Shown: piece by piece, positions 42,248 to 49,499 of the stretch | Numbering within the stretch: the stretch's first letter is position 1 | Layout of the letters: each line of letters begins with the position of its first letter | Assembly: GCF_042677205.1 (NCBI RefSeq) | Contig: NZ_JBHTIU010000039.1 | Span: 124,001 to 188,000, forward strand | From: Paenibacillus_L residui | Lineage (GTDB): Bacteria > Bacillota > Bacilli > Paenibacillales > NBRC-103111 | Direction: 5' to 3' | Length of the DNA: 64,000 nucleotides | The notes under the pieces: generated by a model | The model's input: the letters and a program-made list of their open reading frames with translations, nothing else | Told to the model about the DNA's origin: nothing | Databases searched by the model: none | Made by a program: the position numbers and the translations under genes

Positions 42248-42576
42248 ACTCCCGTCCCTCCCGCAGCTTGTGCTTGATCTCCGCGTCCGCGTATCCCTTC
42301 CACATTATGGACATGAACATGACATCCCTTGGCGATGTCACCGGTCGCCCGCCCGATAACTTCTCCGTATTTGCAGACGTGCGTGCCTGCAGGGATAGGA
42401 ACAATCGCCACCTTATGCCCTAACGGAATCGCTTCCATAATGGTTAACGAATGAACGTCATTAGCCACACGGTACGTAATCCGATCCCCCGGCTTCAAAT
42501 CCTTGATAGCCGTAGCCACATGATCCTTGGCATCCATGACCAGCGCTTCCGCTCCGGCCTGAATGGGTCCTGCCAT
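42244..42576 (-). CDS. UxaA-family dehydratase, small SAF-domain part
   Basis: About 110 residues; ATG 42576 is preferred (AGAGG 10 bases upstream), with ATG 42582 and TTG 42585 as close alternatives. SAF domain with NVHSLTIMEAIPLGHKVAI-like core (VHSLTIMEAIPLGHKVAIV, then GTHVCKYGEVIGRATGDIAKGCHVHVHNVE), the substrate-gate part of altronate dehydratase-type enzymes. First gene of the cluster behind a promoter with LacI-type operators. Confidence 0.88.
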   Translation of the reverse strand: MAGPIQAGAEALVMDAKDHVATAIKDLKPGDRITYRVANDVHSLTIMEAIPLGHKVAIVPIPAGTHVCKYGEVIGRATGDIAKGCHVHVHNVEGIRGRGDQAQAAGGTGV

Positions 42577-42603
42577 AATCATCAATCCTCTCTCGATTGG
42601 AAT

Positions 42604-42615
42604 GTTATCGATAAC
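42604..42615. promoter_or_regulatory. LacI-family operator in front of the dehydratase operon
   Basis: GTTATCGATAAC is a perfect 12-bp palindrome with central CG, just downstream of the promoter of the SAF-domain gene. Confidence 0.65.
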
Positions 42616-42618
42616 TCC

Positions 42619-42647
42619 AAAATAACAATACCACTTCGAGCTGTCAA
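42619..42647 (-). promoter_or_regulatory. Promoter of the sugar-acid dehydratase/SDR operon
   Basis: TTGACA (42647-42642, minus strand) and TATTTT (42624-42619) with a 17-bp spacer. Confidence 0.65.
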
Positions 42648-42652
42648 TCCTT

Positions 42653-42672
42653 ATTTTCGGGTTAACGAAAAT
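42653..42672. promoter_or_regulatory. Inverted repeat ATTTTCG-N6-CGAAAAT
   Basis: A 7-bp perfect inverted repeat immediately upstream of the -35 box. Possible second operator or activator site in the divergent region. Confidence 0.45.
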
Positions 42673-42778
42673 TCCTTGAATGGAGCCGACACTTGCAGCC
42701 GTAACCGATTCAATGGCGAGGGACGTATTGGCGACTCTTAGAAAAAAAGCCTATAATCAAAGGGGTTATTGCAGGCCA

Positions 42779-42808
42779 TTGATTAACTTCAGTTCCCCAG
42801 TGTGATAA
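42779..42808 (+). promoter_or_regulatory. Likely promoter of the divergent lacI-type gene
   Basis: TTGATT (42779-42784) and TGATAA (42803-42808) with an 18-bp spacer, followed by an imperfect ATCGTTAAT half-site. Confidence 0.45.
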
Positions 42809-42844
42809 AATATCGTTAATCTTAAAGTAAAAGGACGAGAATGA

Positions 42845-43852
42845 GTGGTCACAATCTACGATATAGCCAAAAAAGCGAACGTCTCCGCCATGACGGTATC
42901 CAGAGTTATCAATAACACCGGGCGCATCAGCGAAAAAACCCGGATGAAGGTCAAACGAATCATGGAAGAGATGAATTACGTTCCTAATTCGATGGCGAGA
43001 AGCCTCGTGCTGCAGGAAACAAAAATTTTGTCCCTTCTCATTACCGATATTACGAATCCGTTCTATACAACGCTTGCCCGGGGAGCGGAGGATGCGGCCA
43101 AGCGGTGCGGGTATAAGCTGCTGTTCGGCAATAGTGATGAAAACTTGATCAAGGAGAAGGAATATGTTGACATGATGCTGACGGCCCGGGTGGACGGCGT
43201 ATTGTTTGCCCCGGCGGGAGACGGCTCTCTGGAGCATCTGAACACTCTCCGCAAGCACAATATTCCGCTAGTGCTGCTCGATCGGGAGGTTCCCGGCTTC
43301 GAAACCGACATGGTGCTCGGGGACAGCAAGGATGGGGCGCGCAAGCTCGTCGAGCATCTCATCTCTCTTGGTCATAAGCGAATTGCTCTGATTAACGGAG
43401 CTCTTCAGGTCTCAACCGCACGCCATCGACTTGCCGGGTACAAAGAAGCTCTCAAGCTGAACGATCTTCCTTACGATGACCGGCTGGTGGCGGAATTCGG
43501 CTACAAGCCTTTCGCGGACGATTCGTCGCTGGATGAACTGCTCCAACTGGACGATCCTCCTACGGCGATCTTTGCGGCTAACAATTTTTTGGCGATAGGA
43601 GTTATTCGTGCTCTGCGGGCTAGAGGAATTCCGGTTCCCGAACAAATTTCCGTCGTCTGTTTCGATGATTTGGGCGAAAGCTCGGTCATTGATCCTTTTC
43701 TAACCGTGGCCGCTCAGCCGGCTTATCAATTTGGGGCGCTGGGCATTCAGCTGCTCATCGAACGGATTCAGGACAAATCCGGGGAGGATTACCGCAAAAT
43801 CATTCTGCCCCCGGAGCTGATCGTCCGCTCTTCCTCCAGAGAGCGGTCATGA
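42845..43852 (+). CDS. LacI-family transcriptional regulator of the fucose-type cluster
   Basis: 335 residues, start GTG 42845 behind AAAGGA. Helix-turn-helix TIYDIAKKANVSAMTVSRVINNTG (residues 3-26), hinge NYVPNSMARSLV, then the sugar-binding domain (LLITDITNPFYTTLARGAEDAA, GVLFAPAGDGS, AIFAANNFLAIGVIRALRARGI, VCFDDL). Divergent from the dehydratase operon with palindromic sites between them, so probably its repressor. Confidence 0.92.
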   Translation: MVTIYDIAKKANVSAMTVSRVINNTGRISEKTRMKVKRIMEEMNYVPNSMARSLVLQETKILSLLITDITNPFYTTLARGAEDAAKRCGYKLLFGNSDENLIKEKEYVDMMLTARVDGVLFAPAGDGSLEHLNTLRKHNIPLVLLDREVPGFETDMVLGDSKDGARKLVEHLISLGHKRIALINGALQVSTARHRLAGYKEALKLNDLPYDDRLVAEFGYKPFADDSSLDELLQLDDPPTAIFAANNFLAIGVIRALRARGIPVPEQISVVCFDDLGESSVIDPFLTVAAQPAYQFGALGIQLLIERIQDKSGEDYRKIILPPELIVRSSSRERS

Positions 43853-43912
43853 AGCAGCCGACACTCGCTCACACTTCATTAAGATTACGAGCCGTCTCTT
43901 TGTTCACTGCTA

Positions 43913-44968
43913 TTACAGTTTGGCCATTTCCTCAAGGATGACTTTTCTCCTTTTCTTAATATACTGCTTAATAAAATTCCGCTCACGGCGAAACTGCTGC
44001 GGGGAATGTTCGCGGGTCTTGTCGTTTTCCACATATTTGCTTATGCTTCCATGGAGCTGATTAATGAGAGGGGACAGCTTCCTGGTTGTAAAAGAGCTTT
44101 TAAGGATTTGACGGAGGATGGCTTTGTAGCGCTTGCGCACGGAAGGATAAGCCAGCAGCTTGTGGGTTAACGTATTTCTTCCGGTAATCGGCACCGGACG
44201 GCTGCCGAAATATTTGCCGTAGCTGTCTCTTCCCCAGGTTCCTTCATAATCCCAAGGGATGATTCGGAAGCAGCGGCGTTTTTTATGCCAATAAAGAGCG
44301 TAATTTTGATTAAACCCGTCGTAATTTCCCGTCAGTACCGCACCGGCTAACCAGCGCAAATAATTGTCAATATCCAGATTTGTAGATAAATAAGTCCATA
44401 GTTCTTTTTTGCCCAGAGAATTGAGATTGGAAATAAAAGACTTCAGCCGGTTTCGATCCTCTTCGCCGCCGATGATTAGATGGTACCCGTCAAAAAGTGA
44501 CGATTTGCTGCGATTCGTCTCCGGGCTGATCAACCCGAAATTGGCGTCATCATTCGTAGCATAAAACAGGGATTGGAACGGAATCTTCCTTCTTCTGAAG
44601 AACGCCCGGTCCACCGCCTCGATTTCCAGATAGACCCCCCTGTTCTTCCGATTAATCTCCAGCAGGGAGAAGCTCGTCCTCGGGCTCGGAACCCCGATCC
44701 GTTCAAAGAAACGGAAGGACAAGGCATTGCGGATCATCGACGGATCGTCGAATTCGGCGTTCAAATGAACGGTGCGCCCTTTACTGCGGATTTCGTAAGA
44801 TTTTTTGGGATAGGTCCGCGTATGACCTCCTCTTACCCGGATTTTAATCGGTACCCATTTCCCCGACTTTTTGTAAAAGGCTTCAGCAAACTGATCGCTC
44901 CATACATCCTTATGCAGCCATTTCCACGAACTGTCACTGATCATAATTTGTCTTACCGGCATAGTCAT
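43913..44968 (-). CDS. CotH-family spore coat protein kinase
   Basis: 351 residues. CotH proteins are atypical kinases that phosphorylate Ser in CotB and CotG of the spore coat. Family features: KIRVRGGHTRTYPKKSYEIR, FRFFERIGVPSPRTSFSLLEINRKNRGVYLEIEAVDRAFF, LAGAVLTGNYDGFNQNYALYWHKKRRCFRIIPWDYEGTWG (metal and active-site region with IPWDYE). Lies downstream of a gene for a CotG-like repeat protein on the same strand, which would be its natural substrate. No signal peptide. Expressed in the mother cell, if like known CotH. Confidence 0.9.
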   Translation of the reverse strand: MTMPVRQIMISDSSWKWLHKDVWSDQFAEAFYKKSGKWVPIKIRVRGGHTRTYPKKSYEIRSKGRTVHLNAEFDDPSMIRNALSFRFFERIGVPSPRTSFSLLEINRKNRGVYLEIEAVDRAFFRRRKIPFQSLFYATNDDANFGLISPETNRSKSSLFDGYHLIIGGEEDRNRLKSFISNLNSLGKKELWTYLSTNLDIDNYLRWLAGAVLTGNYDGFNQNYALYWHKKRRCFRIIPWDYEGTWGRDSYGKYFGSRPVPITGRNTLTHKLLAYPSVRKRYKAILRQILKSSFTTRKLSPLINQLHGSISKYVENDKTREHSPQQFRRERNFIKQYIKKRRKVILEEMAKL

Positions 44969-45076
44969 GAGTCATTCACCCTTTTCCGGATACTCGCAGC
45001 GAATTTTACCAAGCATACGTAAAAGCTGCAGCAGCTCTCTTATGTCTTAGAGACTGTATGCGGGGAAAATTAAGTA

Positions 45077-45101
45077 AAGCCTATCTTGGTCAGATAGGCT
45101 T
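45077..45101 (-). terminator. Hairpin between CotG-like and CotH genes
   Basis: AAGCCTATCT (45077-45086) and AGATAGGCTT (45092-45101) form a perfect 10-bp stem; on the minus strand TACTTAATTTT follows. May end most CotG-like messages while allowing some read-through into cotH. Confidence 0.6.
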
Positions 45102-45153
45102 CTGCTAATCACTGTATGCATAGTCTATATCTCGGGAAACGGCCAATGCCCAA

Positions 45154-45178
45154 GAACCGCCAGGTTAGCCGGCGGTTC
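45154..45178 (-). terminator. Hairpin directly after the CotG-like gene
   Basis: GAACCGCC (45154-45161) pairs with GGCGGTTC (45171-45178); only a short T-run follows. Probably an mRNA 3' end or processing hairpin. Confidence 0.5.
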
Positions 45179-45228
45179 CTCAGTCCGGATTGATCTGATC
45201 TGATCGTTGACGGGCAACAAGCTGCCGT

Positions 45229-45519
45229 TTACCAGTGCTTACCGTGAGTACCGTGGGTACCACGAGTTCCGTGGGTGCCGCCTTTTTTGTGTTTACTTTT
45301 GTGTTCGTCTCCTGTTTTGTGTTTGCCGTGAGTACCGCGGGTGCCGCTTGTTTTGTGTTTACTTTTGTGTTTGCTTTTGTGTTCGTCTCCTGTTTTGTGT
45401 TTGCCGTGAGTACCGCGAGTGCCGCCGGATTTGCGTTTGCCTCCCGTTCCACGAGTGCCGCCGGATTTGCTGCTGATTTCAGCTTCCGGCTCTACCATTT
45501 CCGAGATTATTTTCTCCAT
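45229..45519 (-). CDS. CotG-like spore coat repeat protein
   Basis: 96 residues, start ATG 45519, AAGGAGGT 8 bases upstream. After an acidic start (MEKIISEMVEPEAEISS) the chain is low-complexity: repeats of the type GTRGTHGKHKTGDEHKSKHK occur twice, with flanking SGGTRGTxGK blocks. It is strongly basic, rich in Ser, Thr, Lys, His and Gly, and has no other aromatic than a final Trp. Such composition marks CotG-type coat proteins, which CotH phosphorylates on Ser. The adjacent cotH-type gene supports the assignment; orthology to CotG cannot be shown from such sequence. Confidence 0.75.
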   Translation of the reverse strand: MEKIISEMVEPEAEISSKSGGTRGTGGKRKSGGTRGTHGKHKTGDEHKSKHKSKHKTSGTRGTHGKHKTGDEHKSKHKKGGTHGTRGTHGTHGKHW

Positions 45520-45547
45520 ACGGAATAACCTCCTTTTCTCTTAATGC

Positions 45548-45558
45548 TATAATCTATG
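45548..45558 (-). promoter_or_regulatory. SigK-like -10 element of the CotG-like gene
   Basis: On the minus strand CATAGATTATA fits the CATA-N3-TA -10 of the late mother-cell sigma factor SigK. A clear AC-type -35 at the right distance is not evident. Confidence 0.4.
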
Positions 45559-45683
45559 AATCCGGACATAGTTTGGATTGGGGAAAATGATTAACTCTTA
45601 AAAAATAGTAGATTATCCGTCCGCGATAATAGTTTTGCTGAAAAGTCTTCGAGATTATTTCACTGCTCCTATCAGAAAATAAA

Positions 45684-45719
45684 CAGCCGATTACAGAGAC
45701 TGATTCTCCTAATCGGCTG
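45684..45719 (-). terminator. Terminator of the Gfo/Idh gene
   Basis: CAGCCGATTA (45684-45693) and TAATCGGCTG (45710-45719) form a perfect 10-bp stem; TTTATTTTC follows on the minus strand. Confidence 0.75.
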
Positions 45720-45736
45720 TACGTACACATATTCAT

Positions 45737-46843
45737 TTAACGGTCCAGCATGTTTTCCGGCAGCCCGAGCGGCAATGGGGCCGGCTGATCGCAGCGGCTT
45801 TTCATAGCATAGTGCTTGCCTTCTCTCGCCGCCTCGTGTATCCCGTGCATGGCTTCCAGTACATGGTAGGCCAGCTCGCCGCTTGCCCTATGCGCTCTTC
45901 CGCTGCGGATGGCATAAGCCATATCCAATACCCCCAACCCCCTGCTGTTGCTTGTATAGCCGTGGGTTAGCGGAACCTCGCTCCACTCCTTGGCCCCTCT
46001 CCTGCGAATCTGTACAGGACCGTCATAAGTATTCGGATTAGGTACGCTAATCGTTCCTTCACTGCCGTATATTTCAATATTCGGAAGGGCGGAGCCTCCC
46101 AAAATATCGAAGCTCGTTATCATCGTTGCTGCTGCCCCGGAAGCAAAATCAAGAATCCCCGTCACATGGGTTGGTACCTCTACCTGAATAATTTGTCCGG
46201 ATTTGGGCCGGCTCGTTATTCTTCTTTCTGCGAAGGAAATTTGGGCGGAACCGGTCACCCGGCGGATCGGTCCGAGAAGGTGGATCAGAGCGGTCAAATA
46301 GTAAGGTCCCATGTCATACATGGGGCCACCGCCCTTTAAATAGTAGAATTCCGGGTCGGGATGCCAGGATTCATGTCCGCCGCTCATCATAAAGGCGGAA
46401 GCGGCCAACGGCCGGCCGATCCAGCCGTCATCGATCAGCTTGCGGGACGTCTGGATTCCTCCGCCCAGGAATGTATCGGGAGCGCAGCCTACAAGCCGAT
46501 TGGATTCCTTCGCTTTGTCCAAGATTTGCCGGGCATCCTCTACGGTTACAGCCAACGGCTTCTCCACATAGACATGTTTGCCCGCATCCAGAGCGGCCAG
46601 GCAGACACCCGCATGAGCCTGGGGGACTGTCAAATTGATGACGATCTCGATTTCCGGATCCTGGAGAAGCTGCTCCACCGTGCAGGCTACAGGGATTTGA
46701 TACTCTTCAGCCTTGGCACGAGCCCTCTCCAAATCCAGGTCCGCACAGGCCTTCACCTCCAACAAATCGTAGGATTGGCAATTTTGCATATAGATTCCGC
46801 TTATTTTGCCGCAGCCGATAATTCCGACTTTGACTTTTTCCAT
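45737..46843 (-). CDS. Gfo/Idh/MocA-family oxidoreductase
   Basis: 368 residues. KVGIIGCGKISGIYMQNC (NAD loop), VYVEKPLAVTVEDA with the catalytic Lys region, and GGGPMYDMGPYYLTALIHLLG in the C-terminal domain. Start ATG 46843; GAGGAG lies about 12 bases upstream. A single gene with its own terminator; the regulator and substrate are not evident. Repeat-rich sequence lies upstream. Confidence 0.9.
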   Translation of the reverse strand: MEKVKVGIIGCGKISGIYMQNCQSYDLLEVKACADLDLERARAKAEEYQIPVACTVEQLLQDPEIEIVINLTVPQAHAGVCLAALDAGKHVYVEKPLAVTVEDARQILDKAKESNRLVGCAPDTFLGGGIQTSRKLIDDGWIGRPLAASAFMMSGGHESWHPDPEFYYLKGGGPMYDMGPYYLTALIHLLGPIRRVTGSAQISFAERRITSRPKSGQIIQVEVPTHVTGILDFASGAAATMITSFDILGGSALPNIEIYGSEGTISVPNPNTYDGPVQIRRRGAKEWSEVPLTHGYTSNSRGLGVLDMAYAIRSGRAHRASGELAYHVLEAMHGIHEAAREGKHYAMKSRCDQPAPLPLGLPENMLDR

Positions 46844-46889
46844 GAACTTACCACTCTCCTCTAAGGAATCTTATGTGTCTGTCCGATGG

Positions 46890-47130
46890 ACGGGCATTCT
46901 CAGGAACTCCGTAAAGTTTGGACTTGCTATCGCTGTGGGACTTATTATTTGGTGATTCGTCGGCACTCCGAGGCAAGTTTGGACTTCCAATCGCTCCGTT
47001 GGACTCATTGTGTGGTGAGGCGCGGCACTTCGAGAGAAGTTTGGACTTCCAATCGCTCTGTTGGGCTCATTATGTGGTGAGGCGCGGCACTTCGAGGCAA
47101 GTTGGACTTCCAAATCGCTGTTATCCTCAG
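46890..47130. repeat. Four tandem 61-62 bp repeats
   Basis: Copies share TTGGACTTCCAATCGCT and a GGCACTTCGAG block; TTGGAC recurs at 46918, 46979, 47041 and 47102. The first copy is the most diverged. No gene overlaps; long frames here are by-products of the periodicity. Confidence 0.85.
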
Positions 47131-47199
47131 ATTTCTATGGAATTTATTATTGAAGGTTGAAATCCGAAGATAACGATGCGACCGCTGCCGCTTTTCCAG

Positions 47200-47431
47200 T
47201 TCCAAACTTTCTTCTCCGTGTGCTTTTCACCAAGCATAATGCTCCCAGCGCTTATTTTCCGCCAACTGATCGAAAGGGATATTAATCAGATACATCGAGC
47301 ACGACCACATCCCAATTCCAAACTTTCTTCCCCGTGTGCTTTTCACCAAGCATAATGCTCCCAGCGCTTATTTTCCGCCACCTGATCGAAGGGGATATTA
47401 ACCAGATACATCGAGCACCACCCATTGATCA
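47200..47431. repeat. Direct duplication of a 116-bp segment
   Basis: Positions 47200-47315 and 47316-47431 are nearly identical (for example TTCCAAACTTTCTT at 47200 and 47316). The minus strand of each copy encodes the same protein tail, SMYL(V/I)NIPFDQ(V/L)AENKRWEHYAW and a stop. Confidence 0.85.
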
Positions 47432-47490
47432 GACCACTGCCCCTATAAATCTTCACTTCAACCGTTTCGCCAGACAATCTCCGGTATACC
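47343..47490 (-). pseudogene. Gene remnant with duplicated 3' end
   Basis: The frame ending at TGA 47345-47343 reads SGETVEVKIYRGSGLINGWC before the duplicated tail SMYLVNIPFDQVAENKRWE; it is open for only about 48 codons and a stop lies upstream. A second copy of the tail ends at 47227. I do not recognise the family. Best explained as the last part of a decayed gene whose end was duplicated. Confidence 0.4.
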
Positions 47491-47603
47491 GATGAACATC
47501 AACAGCACTTTTCTTCCCAACGTACGCGTGTCCTTGCACTCACTGTGGCGCTACGTGGTCAGACCCCATGGCAGTTCGGTCCACTCCTCTGATTAGCAAT
47601 TAT

Positions 47604-48227
47604 TTATCTCGCCGCCCATACCATCCCTTGCCGCATCATGCGCAGCACCGGGGGCATGGCGACGATATCCGCCTGGTGGCCCAGCGAGCAATAAAAAACT
47701 TTGCCCGCCCCGTATGTCTTCGTCCAGGCAACAGGCATCTCTACCTCGCCGAAACGGGTCGTGGCGAGCACCCGGATAGCCGGATCTATGTGCATATAAT
47801 ACTGTTCGGAGCAGACGTGAAAATCGTCTATCCCCTGCATAATCGGGTGTTCCGGCTCCGTGATGACCACGTCATAATGAACTCCGTCCCCGCCGGGATG
47901 AGCTACCCATTGACCGCCGACCATAAACTGATATTGAGTTTCATTGCGGAAGGAATCTCCCATCCCTCCATGGCAGCCGGCAATACCGGTCCCGCTCTCG
48001 ACGGTTTCAAGCAGCGGAACTAGCTGTTCCTTGGAGATCTTCCCCATCGTCCAAACCGGGACAATCAAATGATAGTCGGCCAGCTTCTCCTTATCCCGAA
48101 AGCTGTCCAGCGTATCGGAGAGATGTACCTGAAATTGTTCCTCTCTCAATTCCCGCGCCAGCAATTCGGCCACCTCTGCAGGCTGATGGCCTTCCCATCC
48201 TCCGTGAACAATCAAAGCCCGTTTCAT
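47604..48227 (-). CDS. ThuA-like domain protein
   Basis: 207 residues with a glutamine-amidotransferase-like fold: ALIVHGGWEGHQPAEVAELLA at the start, GIAGCHGGMGDSFRNE (in the place of the nucleophile elbow), HPIMQGIDDFHVCSEQYYMHIDP and KVFYCSLGH. ThuA proteins are linked to trehalose and other disaccharide or sugar-derivative use; the activity is not settled. Its ATG overlaps the stop of the upstream Gfo/Idh gene by 4 bases. Last gene of the xyl operon. Confidence 0.88.
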   Translation of the reverse strand: MKRALIVHGGWEGHQPAEVAELLARELREEQFQVHLSDTLDSFRDKEKLADYHLIVPVWTMGKISKEQLVPLLETVESGTGIAGCHGGMGDSFRNETQYQFMVGGQWVAHPGGDGVHYDVVITEPEHPIMQGIDDFHVCSEQYYMHIDPAIRVLATTRFGEVEMPVAWTKTYGAGKVFYCSLGHQADIVAMPPVLRMMRQGMVWAAR

Positions 48228-49417
48228 CGATCTATCCCCTCCTCCAACTCCTCTTCCGAGAGCTCCGACATGCGGACCCAGCGCCGTTCCGCAATCGAAC
48301 GCTCCACCGCTTCCAGCACCTCCTGGCAGCGGACGCCGTCTGCGAAATTCGGCTGAGGCTGGCGATCTTCACGAATCGCGTTCATTAATTCCAACACTTC
48401 GTGAATGAAAGTATGCTCATAGCCGATCGTATGGCCGGGCGGCCACCAGGCATCCATATAAGCGTGCGCGGGATCGGTTGCCAGCACCCGGCGGAAGCCT
48501 TGAATATCTTCGTCGTCATCCGTCAAATACACCTGCAGCTCGTTCATCCGCTCGAAATCGAATTTGACGCTTCCCAGACTTCCGTTAATTTCGAAGGAGT
48601 TGGTGCAGCGGTGTCCGGGAGCCATGCGGCTGGCCTCGAAGCTTCCCAGAGCACCGTTCGCAAAGCGTGCGAGGAATAAGGTGGCGTCGTCTACATCCAC
48701 CTTGCCCTTGGGCGCATCCTGGCTTCCTTTCCCGCTTAGACCCGTCATCGAATCGGGCAGCGGGCGCTCGGTGACGAAGGTTTCGCTCATGCCGATCACC
48801 TCCTGAATCTCCCCGACCAAGTAATGCGCCAGATCGATCAGATGCGCCCCCAAATCGCCGTGCGAGCCGGACCCGGCAATCTCCTTCCGCAGCCTCCAGA
48901 CGAGCGGAAATTGCGGATCAATAATCCAATCCTGCAGAAACCACGCGCGGAAATGATAAATCCGCCCGAGACGTCCCTCGCTGACGAGCTTCTTCGCCAA
49001 TTGGACGGCCGGAGCGTACCGGTAATTGAAGCCGATCATATGCTTCACTCCCGCCCGTTCCGCCTCCTTCAGCATCTCCCTCGCCTCCGGCAGCGTAACC
49101 GAAAGCGGCTTCTCGCAGAACAGGTGCTTGCCGGCCCTGGCCGCCGCCACCGCAATCTCCTTATGTACGTTGCTCGGCGCATTAATATCGATCAGGTCGA
49201 TGTCTCCTCTGGCCACCAGAGCCCTCCAATCCGTTTCGCAGCTTTCCCAACCGAATTGCTGTGCAGCCTGCCCGACAGCGTCCCGGTCCCGGCCGCAGAT
49301 CGCTTTCATGACCGGCTTAATCGCGTGCGGAAAGAACATCGGCAGATCACGATAGGCATGGCTGTGCGCCTTCCCCATAAACTTGTAGCCCACCATCCCA
49401 ATACGGATAAGTTCCAT
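48224..49417 (-). CDS. Gfo/Idh/MocA-family oxidoreductase in the xyl operon
   Basis: 397 residues from ATG 49417 (GGAGGGA about 10 bases upstream; earlier codons are not family-like). IGMVGYKFMGKAHSHAYRDLPMFF is the start typical of this subgroup, FCEKPLSVTLPEA holds the catalytic Lys, and GSHGDLGAHLIDLAHYLVGEI the His/Asp pair. Together with ThuA it suggests oxidation of a sugar or sugar derivative linked to xylose use; the substrate is not known. Confidence 0.9.
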   Translation of the reverse strand: MELIRIGMVGYKFMGKAHSHAYRDLPMFFPHAIKPVMKAICGRDRDAVGQAAQQFGWESCETDWRALVARGDIDLIDINAPSNVHKEIAVAAARAGKHLFCEKPLSVTLPEAREMLKEAERAGVKHMIGFNYRYAPAVQLAKKLVSEGRLGRIYHFRAWFLQDWIIDPQFPLVWRLRKEIAGSGSHGDLGAHLIDLAHYLVGEIQEVIGMSETFVTERPLPDSMTGLSGKGSQDAPKGKVDVDDATLFLARFANGALGSFEASRMAPGHRCTNSFEINGSLGSVKFDFERMNELQVYLTDDDEDIQGFRRVLATDPAHAYMDAWWPPGHTIGYEHTFIHEVLELMNAIREDRQPQPNFADGVRCQEVLEAVERSIAERRWVRMSELSEEELEEGIDR

Positions 49418-49499
49418 ATCTTTCAGCTCCCTCCAAATGATATGGCGGGGCGGACGATCCCGCTCCCTCTTCACTCCTGCAAAACAAGCGTAACGAGAT

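Noticed and set aside
45207..45528. Cys/Phe/Val-rich ORFs on the plus strand opposite the CotG-like gene
   Set aside because: They are antisense by-products of the repetitive coding sequence; the minus-strand frame has the ribosome binding site and coat-protein composition.
46871..47205. Small ORFs across the 61-bp repeats
   Set aside because: Frames exist on both strands because of periodicity; none has a family resemblance or a proper ribosome binding site.
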